Positions 17,134-23,397 of a stretch of DNA of 31,531 nt are shown here, piece after piece. Source of the DNA: a virus; the IMG/VR virus record IMGVR_UViG_3300025889_000572, positions 1 through 31,531 of that record; one strand, written 5' to 3'. Every line of letters begins with the position of its first letter. Positions within the stretch are counted from its first letter, which is position 1. The translations under genes were made by a program, and so were the position numbers. The notes below the pieces were generated by a model that had not been told where the DNA came from, searched no databases, and worked only from the letters and a program-made list of their open reading frames with translations.

Positions 17134-18300
17134 ATGCAATTAGGAAAGTTTGCCGAGAGCAAGGCTCAGGCCGAAGTTGCGGCTCTGCTGGACAGCGGCC
17201 TCACAAAAAAAGAAGCGGCTCATAGGCTGGGCATTGGAGAGCGCAATGTCTATCGCACCGTAACTCGCATTAAGGCAAACGCGGCGCGGCGAGGTTACAG
17301 CCCAGAACACGACATGACGCATGTTGTGCCCGAGGGGTACAAGGTCAAGGGCGTATCCACTTACTACAACGAAGACGGCAAGCCCACCGGCCAATGGGTT
17401 AAATCTGCGACCGACGAAAGACAGCGAGTCGAGTCGATACTCCGCGCGATAGAGGACTCCTCTAAGGCACTCCCCGCATTCAAGCCGGTAAAACCGCCAA
17501 AGCAGGCAGACGAAGACCTAGCCTCCCTCCTTACTATCACCGATTTCCATCTCGGCATGCGTGCTTGGCGTGCCAGTGACGGCGAAGATTGGGACGTCAA
17601 GATTGCGCGTGACGTGTTTCTGAACGCTATTCATGACATGTTGCAGGGAAGCCCCAAGTCCGGTACAGGGATACTCAACCAGCTTGGCGACTTCTTCCAT
17701 TGGGATGGCCTGATCCCGGTCACCCCTACCTCACAACATGTTCTGATTGGCACCGACGACCGATACAGCAAACTTGTTGAGATGACCATCGCCATCATGG
17801 ATGAAGCGGTCAAAATGATGCTGGGCAAGTTCGGCAGGGTGATGATTGTCCAAGCCGAAGGCAATCATGATCTGTCCTCCAGCGTATGGATGCGCAAGTA
17901 CATGAAGCACCGCTTCCGTGATGAGCCGAGAGTCGAGGTAATCGACAACGAGTTCCCTTACTACGCCTACCTACACGGCCAGACCATGCTTGGTTTCCAC
18001 CACGGCCACAAGATGCGCATGGCCAACCTGCAAAAACTGTTTGCGGCAGAGCCTCGGTTCCGTGAGATGTGGGGGAAAGCGAAGCACTGCTACATTCATT
18101 GCGGCCACCTGCACCATGAGCGAGTTCTGGATGACGCAGGCGCCACGATTGAGCAACATCCCACGCTCTCGGCCCGTGACCACTACAGTAGTTCACACGG
18201 CTACATCAGCCAGCGTGGTGCAAAGGTAATTACATATGACAAGTTGGATGGAGAAATACACCGAGTCACAGTGAGGCCGAGGTATGACAAAGATTCTTGA
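17134..18300 (+). CDS. HTH-calcineurin-like metallophosphoesterase, 388 aa
   Basis: The ATG follows a GGGGG site at 17123. Residues ~10-45 form a helix-turn-helix (LTKKEAAHRLGIGERNVYRTVTRIK), like small terminase or resolvase-type DNA-recognition domains. Residues ~130-370 carry the calcineurin-like phosphoesterase motifs in order: D137-x-H139 (ITDFHLG), G185-D186 (LGDFFHW), G243-N244-H245-D246 (EGNHD), then FHHGHK and CGHLHH. These bind two metal ions and hydrolyse phosphoester bonds; with the HTH, a DNA substrate is plausible (inference). The gene sits last but one in the virion operon and overlaps the next gene by 17 bp. Phage proteins with this HTH-phosphoesterase order occur near packaging or structural genes; a DNA end-processing or nuclease function is possible but not shown by the sequence. 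Confidence 0.8.
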   Translation: MQLGKFAESKAQAEVAALLDSGLTKKEAAHRLGIGERNVYRTVTRIKANAARRGYSPEHDMTHVVPEGYKVKGVSTYYNEDGKPTGQWVKSATDERQRVESILRAIEDSSKALPAFKPVKPPKQADEDLASLLTITDFHLGMRAWRASDGEDWDVKIARDVFLNAIHDMLQGSPKSGTGILNQLGDFFHWDGLIPVTPTSQHVLIGTDDRYSKLVEMTIAIMDEAVKMMLGKFGRVMIVQAEGNHDLSSSVWMRKYMKHRFRDEPRVEVIDNEFPYYAYLHGQTMLGFHHGHKMRMANLQKLFAAEPRFREMWGKAKHCYIHCGHLHHERVLDDAGATIEQHPTLSARDHYSSSHGYISQRGAKVITYDKLDGEIHRVTVRPRYDKDS

Positions 18301-18559
18301 GTTCAAGCGCCCGATGGCGTGGGAGTCAGCGCAGGAAATGGCTGAGGCATTTGCAGAAAGGTTAAGTGACAACGATGACGGATTGGCTGAAAGTCTTTAC
18401 AGCGCAGTAATCATGTACCGCCTCAAAGATGGCAGTATTGCCTTTGAATGTAGCGACAACGCGAACGCCCTTGACGTGGGGATGATGGCCTCAGCCGTTC
18501 ACATTGCCTGCCTATATGAGCTGGGGGCGGTTAACTCAGAGGAGGAGGTTCTGCACTAG
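18284..18559 (+). CDS. Hypothetical protein, 91 aa
   Basis: The ATG overlaps the end of the phosphoesterase gene by 17 bp in another frame. The protein is acidic and mixed alpha/beta: MTKILEFKRPMAWES, a helix around MAEAFAERLSDNDDG, a strand VIMYRLKDGSIAFECS, and a helix MMASAVHIACLYELGAV. I do not recognise a family. It is the last + strand gene before the strand switch, and its 3' end overlaps by 28 bp the 3' end of the convergent gene at 18531-18758. No terminator hairpin is visible at this junction. Confidence 0.6.
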   Translation: MTKILEFKRPMAWESAQEMAEAFAERLSDNDDGLAESLYSAVIMYRLKDGSIAFECSDNANALDVGMMASAVHIACLYELGAVNSEEEVLH

Positions 18560-18758
18560 CCTCTGGGAAGAATAAAGCAACCGCCGACATAAACAAGACA
18601 ATAACCACAGCCCAGACATACTCTGGCACCCCCTCCTCCCGCAACTTCTTCTTGCACGACTCGCACAACGCATCCGATATCGGAATGCCTGACTTGTTGC
18701 AGACGTAACAGTGCCTCACTGGGAATGCCTCCTCTCCATTAAATGGCGCCAAAGCCAT
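18531..18758 (-). CDS. Zinc-ribbon plus one membrane helix, 75 aa
   Basis: Four cysteines arranged C-Y-V-C (residues 17-20) and C-E-S-C (32-35) look like a small zinc ribbon or knuckle. They are followed by a charged KKKLREE stretch and one hydrophobic segment (about 48-66, VWAVVIVLFMSAVALFF), then a short acidic/proline tail. This predicts a membrane-anchored protein with the zinc module on the cytoplasmic side (positive-inside rule). It is the last gene of the recombination operon and its start overlaps the preceding PD-(D/E)XK-like gene by 43 bp. The function is unknown. The convergent 28-bp overlap with the + strand gene makes the exact end less certain. Confidence 0.55.
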   Translation of the reverse strand: MALAPFNGEEAFPVRHCYVCNKSGIPISDALCESCKKKLREEGVPEYVWAVVIVLFMSAVALFFPEASAEPPPLS

Positions 18759-19225
18759 TCTATCGGCTTTAGATCGCGGGACTCCATAACCAGTCTTTCA
18801 CCATAACCAAAATCATGCGTCTTTGCCTGAGCATGAAACAGCTTCTTGCCTACCGCGCCCCAGATACGCATTGCGGCTGGGTCATCTGTCTTGCTGACCA
18901 GCACCGCGCAGTCCGCCTTAAACTTCTCCATGTTGTCAAAGATAAGCGGGCCTCCGTACTTGTTTGTGAATTTCACGTCGATTGAAATATCATCAAACCA
19001 GAGGTCAACGCCACCGTCAGTCAGCACATTAACTTCTGGCAAGTCAGTACCAAGAACCCTCGCAACGGCAAACTCAGCCTTGAATCCATATATGTTTGCC
19101 TCAACCCGAGACTGACGCTCATTCTCCAGTCTAGGCGGGAAACCCTGCATCTCGCACAGCTTCACCGTGTCGGCGCCCATCAACTCAGAGGCATGGACAT
19201 CCTTTTTACTGAGACGAACAAGCAT
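18716..19225 (-). CDS. Putative PD-(D/E)XK nuclease-like protein, 169 aa
   Basis: The core reads GFKAEFAVARVLG (E51 on a helix), then LTDGGVDLWF (D74), then ISIDVKFT (D83-x-K85), then ADCAVLVS. This helix-strand-strand-helix order, with E...D...(D/E)xK, matches the minimal fold of PD-(D/E)XK nucleases, including T7 endonuclease I and several resolvase-like phage proteins. The D-x-K variant of the third motif is acceptable for the superfamily. The N-terminal half and the Trp/Arg-rich C-terminus are unassigned. The ATG at 19225 directly abuts the stop of the preceding 68-aa gene. Given the recombination operon, a branched-DNA or restriction-like nuclease is plausible; activity is inferred from motifs only. 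Confidence 0.55.
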   Translation of the reverse strand: MLVRLSKKDVHASELMGADTVKLCEMQGFPPRLENERQSRVEANIYGFKAEFAVARVLGTDLPEVNVLTDGGVDLWFDDISIDVKFTNKYGGPLIFDNMEKFKADCAVLVSKTDDPAAMRIWGAVGKKLFHAQAKTHDFGYGERLVMESRDLKPIEWLWRHLMERRHSQ

Positions 19226-19432
19226 TTATAGCCCGTTCATCTCCGCTAGCTTGTTCTGAGCCTTTTTCAAGTCCTCAATCGCCGCCTCAATAATATCCAG
19301 ACTATCCGCGTTCATATTGGATATGTCTGCTATCCTCTTGATGGCCTTGTCCAACTCCTCCAGCCTGTCCAATACCGCAGTTACTGCCTGCTCTGCCATA
19401 TCTCCCTCCAACTCTACTTTGATTCTGGTCAC
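19226..19432 (-). CDS. Small coiled-coil protein, 68 aa
   Basis: I chose the GTG at 19432-19430 because it makes a GTGA 4-bp overlap with the stop of the upstream gene; a longer start at 19489 would sit inside that gene and adds an Arg-rich, unlikely N-terminus. The protein (MTRIKVELEGDMAEQAV...) is almost wholly helical with heptad-like Ile/Leu/Ala spacing and many Glu/Asp/Lys, so a short coiled-coil oligomer is likely. No family is recognised. Its place between a NinB-like gene and a putative nuclease suggests an accessory role in recombination. Confidence 0.55.
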   Translation of the reverse strand: MTRIKVELEGDMAEQAVTAVLDRLEELDKAIKRIADISNMNADSLDIIEAAIEDLKKAQNKLAEMNGL

Positions 19433-19854
19433 GCCATACCCTCTTCTGCCGGCGGTATGTAATATCCAATCTCTGCGGCGACACGACATAGCGTTTCTAT
19501 TAGGTCTGAATAGTCACCTCTAGAGGCGTCACCTGAACGCTTGACCGGCCTTCTTCTCATGCCAAACTTGGTCGCATGTTCTGTTGAGCCATAGCATTGG
19601 CACAGCATTTCCTCATGCATTTCGTCTGGCGTCATGCCGCAGAACCGAGCAAACTCGGCGCAATACTTGCGGTAGTAATTTTCCTGCGGTCGCGTGCGCT
19701 CACTCCGTAGCGGCTTGATTTCAATGGTGACACCGTATGGTGCCTGCTTGTTGGTGGCGATCAATTCCTTTACGGCATCCGGAAATGCCGACGAAAGATA
19801 CTGGAACACGTTCATCAACTGGATGGACTTAGTTCGCGGGATGTGCAACTGCAT
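19429..19854 (-). CDS. NinB/Orf-like recombination accessory protein, 141 aa
   Basis: The start has AAGGAG 7 bases upstream. The central stretch GVTIEIKPLRSERTRPQENYYRKY, followed by a helical FARFCGMTPDEMHEEMLCQCYG, has the layout of NinB (lambda Orf)-type and related phage recombination mediators: a beta strand, an (R)xxxQNxxY-type motif and a helix with an H near residue 80. The C-terminal YSDLIETLCRVAAEIGYYIPPAEE helix is also typical of these replacement proteins. Orf-family proteins help load or exchange single-stranded DNA-binding proteins during recombination. I cannot show true homology without a profile search. It overlaps its neighbours by 26 bp upstream and 4 bp downstream. Confidence 0.45.
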   Translation of the reverse strand: MQLHIPRTKSIQLMNVFQYLSSAFPDAVKELIATNKQAPYGVTIEIKPLRSERTRPQENYYRKYCAEFARFCGMTPDEMHEEMLCQCYGSTEHATKFGMRRRPVKRSGDASRGDYSDLIETLCRVAAEIGYYIPPAEEGMA

Positions 19855-20050
19855 CTGCGGTCTCCTTCTCTTGGTACGGGCGGTAAAAATAGAGGGGGCA
19901 ATTTGGCGCGGTACAGTTCCTTATGCTTTCGCGGAACCCCGGCTCAATGTGGTCCTTTGTACACCCCATGCAGTGGGCGCACATCGCTTTAATGGCCCTC
20001 TGCCTTGTGCGCTTTCTTTCATACTGAATTAGCGGGTTGTAAGTGGTCAT
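19829..20050 (-). CDS. Cys-rich zinc-binding-type small protein, 73 aa
   Basis: A basic N-terminus is followed by CAHCMGC (residues 24-30) and, after a spacer, RNCTAPNCPLYFYRP (C46, C51). A C-x2-C-x2-C...C-x4-C pattern ending in PLYxYRP is common in small phage proteins placed among nin-type recombination genes; zinc binding is likely. ATG 20050 overlaps the stop of the HNH-like gene by 4 bp. The molecular role is unknown. Confidence 0.6.
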   Translation of the reverse strand: MTTYNPLIQYERKRTRQRAIKAMCAHCMGCTKDHIEPGFRESIRNCTAPNCPLYFYRPYQEKETADAVAHPAN

Positions 20051-20367
20051 GGTTTGTGTCCCTTGATTTCGATGATCTCCTGCGCAACACGGCGCACCAA
20101 TGTCTGAATTATCAGGAATAAGAACTGCTCACTGAGATCGATCTTTTTGTCGAACGATGACCCATCAAAGGCCACGTCGAATTTATAATGACATCTTGAG
20201 CACAGATCAGCGATGCAAAGGTCATGCGGCTTGTGGCCCGTACCTTTCCCAAACCTGTGCGACCTCATTCCGGTGTAGTGTGCGGCAACCACGGTGCCAT
20301 CAGCGGCACCGCAGTTAACACATGACTGGCCCTTGGCCCCGTCAAGCAGTTTCTTTGACCTAATCAA
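20047..20367 (-). CDS. HNH/zinc-finger nuclease-like protein, 106 aa
   Basis: The start is TTG at 20367, forming a TTGA 4-bp overlap with the preceding stop; no ATG gives a full-length domain. Residues ~15-65 contain C-V-N-C, AAHYTGMRSHRFGKGTGHKPHD and LCSRCHYKFD. The two CxxC pairs, a conserved AHY and a second His/Asp cluster resemble the DUF1364/Ref/NinG-type HNH-like nucleases found in phage recombination regions. The remaining C-terminus is helical. A structure-specific nuclease function is inferred from this pattern and from the operon context. Confidence 0.6.
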   Translation of the reverse strand: MIRSKKLLDGAKGQSCVNCGAADGTVVAAHYTGMRSHRFGKGTGHKPHDLCIADLCSRCHYKFDVAFDGSSFDKKIDLSEQFLFLIIQTLVRRVAQEIIEIKGHKP

Positions 20368-20663
20368 AACGGAATATCATCCTCTGGCACCAGAATGGGC
20401 TGTGGCTTCGGGGGAGGTGCAGTCTCCTCTCCGTCCCAGAATACCTCGCCAGTCACATACTGGTATGGCTGGCCGGTGTCTTGCGCTTTGCGGGTCCATG
20501 ACGCCAGCTTGATTTTGGGCGTCTCACCCTTCTTGGCCATCGCCACCAAACCCTTTAACTGCTCGCGAGTCAGGTCAACCTTGCCCGTCATGTCGGGGTG
20601 GTTCTGCGCCTTCTTGTCTTTATTCGGCCAAAGACCGCCTTCGCTTTTGTGGTACTTACTCAT
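20364..20663 (-). CDS. SSB-like protein with acidic DDIPF tail, 99 aa
   Basis: I start at ATG 20663 (MSKYHKSEGG), which has AGGGAG 6-8 bases upstream; a longer in-frame ORF from 20756 would run through the spacer and most of the preceding small gene. The core (residues ~25-75) has OB-like strand content: GKVDLTREQLKGLVAMA, TPKIKLASWTRKA, YQYVTGEVFWDGE. The C-terminus is a Pro-rich linker ending EDDIPF, which is the hallmark acidic tip that bacterial and phage SSBs use to bind partner proteins. Next to a DUF1071 annealing protein, a single-stranded DNA-binding role is reasonable. The OB fold itself is an inference. Confidence 0.55.
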   Translation of the reverse strand: MSKYHKSEGGLWPNKDKKAQNHPDMTGKVDLTREQLKGLVAMAKKGETPKIKLASWTRKAQDTGQPYQYVTGEVFWDGEETAPPPKPQPILVPEDDIPF

Positions 20664-20674
20664 TTCTTTCTCCC

Positions 20675-20875
20675 TTAAAATGGCTGAGGGCAAAAGCCGT
20701 AGCCAGATGTTGTTGTGTAGTGAGACGAACTGCCGATCCCACACTTCCACTGGCAAACGACCTGACCGTTTACCCCCTGTTGCTGAGACACCTTACTCCA
20801 AAGGTGCGCATGCCCCAGCGCAGATGCTGACAAAAACAGCGCCACGATGACGCCAACAGAACGTAACTTACTCAT
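20675..20875 (-). CDS. Small exported Cys-containing protein, 66 aa
   Basis: The start has GGAGGG 5 bases upstream and overlaps the end of the annealing-protein gene by 8 bp. Residues 1-23 (MSKLRSVGVIVALFLSASALGHA) form a clear Sec signal peptide with an AxA-type cleavage site. The mature part of ~43 residues contains CQWKC and a C-terminal GYGFCPQPF, so two or three cysteines could form disulfides in the periplasm. I know similar small exported phage proteins with a WxC...C pattern but no function for them. An exported protein within a recombination operon is out of place and may act in lysis, exclusion or envelope modification (inference). Confidence 0.6.
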   Translation of the reverse strand: MSKLRSVGVIVALFLSASALGHAHLWSKVSQQQGVNGQVVCQWKCGIGSSSHYTTTSGYGFCPQPF

Positions 20876-21608
20876 TGGTTCCCTCCTTTTGGGTCTTGAG
20901 TTGTTGCCGTAGAGCAGTGAAGTGGCCCTTCAGTTGCTCGTAGTGCTCGTTGTAGTTTTGATCCAGCAGATCAATTACCTGCTTGTTCTGTTTCCAGAAG
21001 TCGATCAGGTCTTGCTCTGTCCCTGTTGCGAACGTGTCAGCAGTACTCATCATGAACGCCAGCACGTTATCCGCTTCTTCTTCAGACCCGATATGATTCT
21101 CGGCAGGCTGTTCGGCAACCTCCTGCTTGATCGGCGTCACCTTCTGCGCCGGCTCCCTCGCCTTGGCCGGCTTCTTCTCTGGCTTCGGCTCTGATGGCGG
21201 CTCATCGTCTGGCGGCAGGTCTTCGCCAGCATAGATATAGTGTCCTAGCCCAAACATGCCGATGCATTTGGTCAAGCAACGCATGCGGGTGTCTGACACC
21301 TTGCGTATGTCTGGGTTTTGGATGGCCTGATTCTTGTAGTCCATCACCGGCAACCACATTGTTCGCTCTAGCTCGCCGATCTTGACTCTGCACCAGACCT
21401 CGCAGAATCCCTGCGCGTCCCGTTGCTCATTGAAGAACTCATAGGTCGCATCAGGATAATGCTCCATCAAGATGCCCCAAGCCCACGCCCAAGACAGGTA
21501 ACTGAGACCGTTCTTGCTTTTTTTGTGCTCGTTGCAATCGACCTTCGACAGCGTCTCCCAGACCGACTCGTATGTCGGTTCAGAGGAGGTAGTTTTTTTT
21601 GTGCTCAT
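20868..21608 (-). CDS. DUF1071 (Sak3-type) single-strand annealing protein, 246 aa
   Basis: ATG 21608 follows AGGAG by 6 bases. Residues ~15-135 carry the DUF1071 signature: a GLSYLSWAWAWGILMEHYPDA block, WLPVMDYKNQAI, and RCLTKCIGMFGLGHYIYAGEDLP. This family belongs to the phage Rad52-like/Sak group of single-strand annealing proteins, which pair complementary ssDNA ends during phage recombination and genome repair. Residues ~135-175 are a Pro/Lys/Glu linker and the C-terminal ~75 residues form an acidic helical tail that may contact SSB or nuclease. The flanking Cas4/RecB-like nuclease and SSB-like genes make up the expected exonuclease-annealase-SSB set. Confidence 0.75.
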   Translation of the reverse strand: MSTKKTTSSEPTYESVWETLSKVDCNEHKKSKNGLSYLSWAWAWGILMEHYPDATYEFFNEQRDAQGFCEVWCRVKIGELERTMWLPVMDYKNQAIQNPDIRKVSDTRMRCLTKCIGMFGLGHYIYAGEDLPPDDEPPSEPKPEKKPAKAREPAQKVTPIKQEVAEQPAENHIGSEEEADNVLAFMMSTADTFATGTEQDLIDFWKQNKQVIDLLDQNYNEHYEQLKGHFTALRQQLKTQKEGTNE

Positions 21609-21801
21609 TGCTCACTCCTAGTGTTTTCCAGACTTCGTTTGGCTTCATCTTGTAGAATTCCGCGGCTCCGATGTTGCCGATGTGTTTATCGTTAAGATAA
21701 AACGCCAGCGTGTTGCCGTGGATGACTATCTGTAACTTGTTTCTTGATTGTTGCATCATGCCAACAACCTTGAGGTAAAAGTCAGGGTCTTGTTGAATCA
21801 T
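21580..21801 (-). CDS. Small alpha/beta protein, 73 aa, unknown
   Basis: I start at ATG 21801 (MIQQDPDFYLK), which forms an ATGA overlap with the stop of the upstream nuclease gene, rather than at an earlier ATG eight codons upstream. The protein contains two predicted beta strands (KLQIVIHGNTLAFYLND and KHIGNIGAAE) and a C-terminal helix with KPNEVWKTLGV. The C-terminus overlaps the annealing-protein start by 29 bp. No family is recognised; it lies exactly between nuclease and annealase genes, so it might act as their small partner. Confidence 0.55.
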   Translation of the reverse strand: MIQQDPDFYLKVVGMMQQSRNKLQIVIHGNTLAFYLNDKHIGNIGAAEFYKMKPNEVWKTLGVSNEHKKNYLL

Positions 21802-22658
21802 GCGGCCCTCCATTGGTCGCACCACTCAGCAACACGGCACCAATTATCTTCGCATCTGGTGTACCGTCCCTCTCTCGTCTCAACGATCAAATCATCCTTT
21901 CCTTCTGCGTATTCACGCGCCTGCTCCATTGAGTCAAACACCCTTAACGCTCGTTTGTTGCCGTCTTTCTTTACAGCGAACTGGTCAGGTTTTTTCCAGC
22001 GCTCCTCATCAGAGCACAGGGGTAGTGGCTCGCCGGTTAGCCGCAGGAATTCCGCTTCGTCGTGCAGGCGGACCCGTTCGCGGACATAGCTATCCCTGTC
22101 TTGTTTGCTCCAGAGCGGGATATCCACGATCACGATTGGCGCTTTCGGGTAGTTGGCCTCGCCGGCCTTGCTTCGTTGCCAGTCCCGCAGGACCGCCACG
22201 ATATTGAGCGCTGACACCTCTGCGTCATGATTCTGCTCGACCAGCCAAGCGTAAAAGTTAAGTTGCTTGTCCCACTCCTTTTTGCCGTAGATGACCGACC
22301 AGACTGACGTACACTTGTAGTCGAGAATGGTGACCGTGCCATCTGCCTCGGAGCGTTGCAGGTCGATGGCGCCACTGATAAGCCAGTTATCGATCTCTGC
22401 AAACAACCTTTCCTCAACGACGTGGCCGTCCGGTTGATGGCGTTCAAACATGTTATGGACTGCGGTGCCAAGCACAGACCAGACCATGTCGGATGCGTCC
22501 TCTTCTATAACTGCATCATGCTCGGCCTTGAGAATGCGCACACGCGGAGAGTCGATCAACTGCGTAACAGATCGATTGCTGTTGCCACGGCTGTAATCGC
22601 TGTGGGTTAGCGCCTGATAAACAGGCTCCGGTAGGTTTGTGTGGTTAGTTATTCTCAC
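21798..22658 (-). CDS. RecB/Cas4-like PD-(D/E)XK exonuclease, 286 aa, with four-cysteine C-terminal pattern
   Basis: Catalytic motifs of the RecB/lambda-exonuclease superfamily are present in order: LGTAVHNMFERH (G64...H68), SGAIDL (D99), ILDYKCTS (D113-Y-K115), and QLNFYAWL (Q132, Y136). Four cysteines at 215, 269, 274 and 280 (C...C-x4-C-x5-C) lie C-terminal to the nuclease core. Comparable cysteine sets in Cas4 and AddB hold a [4Fe-4S] cluster, so a cluster here is plausible (inference). The enzyme probably resects linear dsDNA ends to provide ssDNA for the DUF1071 annealase encoded two genes downstream. ATG 22658 overlaps the 76-aa gene stop by 4 bp. Confidence 0.75.
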   Translation of the reverse strand: MRITNHTNLPEPVYQALTHSDYSRGNSNRSVTQLIDSPRVRILKAEHDAVIEEDASDMVWSVLGTAVHNMFERHQPDGHVVEERLFAEIDNWLISGAIDLQRSEADGTVTILDYKCTSVWSVIYGKKEWDKQLNFYAWLVEQNHDAEVSALNIVAVLRDWQRSKAGEANYPKAPIVIVDIPLWSKQDRDSYVRERVRLHDEAEFLRLTGEPLPLCSDEERWKKPDQFAVKKDGNKRALRVFDSMEQAREYAEGKDDLIVETREGRYTRCEDNWCRVAEWCDQWRAA

Positions 22659-22885
22659 TGGATTCTGAACACCCGCATCTGGTCGCCGTCACGCACCACG
22701 CTGAATTTCTTCGGAGGGTTGCGCCTTTGGAACCTCACCACCCGTTGGCGTAACGCTTGGACAAGTCGGGCGTCTTCTGACATAACTGGGGCGAGGAATG
22801 ATTCGTTGATCTCCATCTCCGAAAATGGTAACTCTGGCAAGCGGGTGCGTTGCGGGATTGGAATGTTCCGTTCGATCTTGATCAT
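22655..22885 (-). CDS. Small phage protein with N-terminal nIPiP motif, 76 aa
   Basis: ATG 22885 is preceded by GAGAGAG. The sequence MIKIERNIPIPQRTRLPELPFSEMEINESFLAPV followed by a basic helix and ...GDQMRVFRIQ matches the layout of a small phage protein seen repeatedly near replication/recombination genes: an nIPiP start, a central phi-xxMxxxxSF block and a C-terminal RVxRi strand. Its function is not known. It overlaps the RecB/Cas4-like gene by 4 bp (ATGA), and out of frame overlaps the candidate leader ORF 22689-22943. Confidence 0.65.
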   Translation of the reverse strand: MIKIERNIPIPQRTRLPELPFSEMEINESFLAPVMSEDARLVQALRQRVVRFQRRNPPKKFSVVRDGDQMRVFRIQ

Positions 22886-22943
22886 ACTGCTCTCTCTCTT
22901 CAGCTTCTTGAAGTTGGTAGACGTAGCGTCCCATTTTGCTCAT
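22689..22943 (-). CDS. Candidate first cistron of the recombination operon, 84 aa, overlapping the 76-aa gene
   Basis: ATG 22943 has GAGGA 7 bases upstream and lies about 26 nt downstream of the expected start site of the strong - strand promoter. The N-terminal part (MSKMGRYVYQLQEAEEREQ) looks like real protein, but from about residue 20 the frame runs over the 76-aa gene, where it becomes Pro/Arg/Thr-rich, as expected for a shadow. It may be a genuine overlapping gene, a leader peptide that couples translation, or a chance reading frame. The good Shine-Dalgarno and promoter spacing are the reasons for keeping it. Confidence 0.35.
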   Translation of the reverse strand: MSKMGRYVYQLQEAEEREQYDQDRTEHSNPATHPLARVTIFGDGDQRIIPRPSYVRRRPTCPSVTPTGGEVPKAQPSEEIQRGA

Positions 22944-22975
22944 ACAGCGGTCCTCGTTTTGAACCAGTCGAAATG

Positions 22976-23002
22976 ATAATAGGGGGAAGAAAGGAATGTC
23001 AA
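22976..23002 (-). promoter_or_regulatory. Sigma70-type promoter for the recombination operon
   Basis: On the - strand TTGACA (23002-22997) and TATTAT (22981-22976) are separated by 15 bp. The -35 is a perfect consensus and the -10 has one mismatch. The expected start site near 22969 precedes the first - strand genes by about 25-85 nt. The -35 box overlaps the start codon of the divergent RusA-like gene, so RNA polymerase bound here would interfere with its expression. Confidence 0.6.
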
Positions 23003-23397
23003 ACAATATTGTAGAAATGGTGATCTATGGCGAGCCGTGTAGCAAAGCAAATAGCCGTAGACTTGTTAAGAGCAAGAGCGGACGACCCCTGTTCATCAAA
23101 TCACAGAAAGCGCTCGATTATGTCAAGTCATTTGAAAAGCAATGCAGAAAAATTGAGCCGCCAGTCGAGAAAGATGTAGCCGTTCGGATCGTAATATTTT
23201 ATGCTAGCAGACGGCCTGATCTTGACGAATCACTGATACTGGACTGCATGCAGGGTCCAATATACAAGAACGATAGGCAGGTCAAAGAAAAGCACATAAT
23301 CTGGGGAGGGGTTGACAAAGACAACCCGAGGGCAGAAATCAATGTCCGGTATTTACAAGACGGTCTACAGCAAGGTGATATTTCAAGCGATTCGTGA
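22996..23397 (+). CDS. RusA-like Holliday junction resolvase, 133 aa
   Basis: ATG 22996 has a weak purine-rich site (GAAAGGA) directly upstream. The protein has the RusA family layout: an N-terminal MVIYGEPCSKANSRR (where RusA has GxPxPKxRPR), a basic DNA-binding segment, RRPDLDESLILDCMQGPIY (D75, D77, D83) and KNDRQVKEKHIIWG (D93), followed by a final strand AEINVRYL. RusA proteins are homodimeric nucleases that cut four-way junctions using Asp residues of the PDLD and DxQV motifs; those are kept here. The gene is transcribed divergently from the recombination operon, with which it presumably works in resolving recombination or replication intermediates. Confidence 0.75.
   Translation: MSNNIVEMVIYGEPCSKANSRRLVKSKSGRPLFIKSQKALDYVKSFEKQCRKIEPPVEKDVAVRIVIFYASRRPDLDESLILDCMQGPIYKNDRQVKEKHIIWGGVDKDNPRAEINVRYLQDGLQQGDISSDS

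Noticed and set aside
20395-20850. 151-aa + strand open frame opposite the SSB-like and exported-protein genes
   Set aside because: It is antisense to two genes with good start signals, its own sequence is Ser/Pro/Cys-rich without a recognisable fold, and no other + strand gene lies near it.
21798-22658. Calling the nuclease a true Cas4 of a CRISPR system
   Set aside because: There are no cas1/cas2 genes or array; the gene sits with annealase and SSB-like genes, so a phage recombination exonuclease is the better reading.
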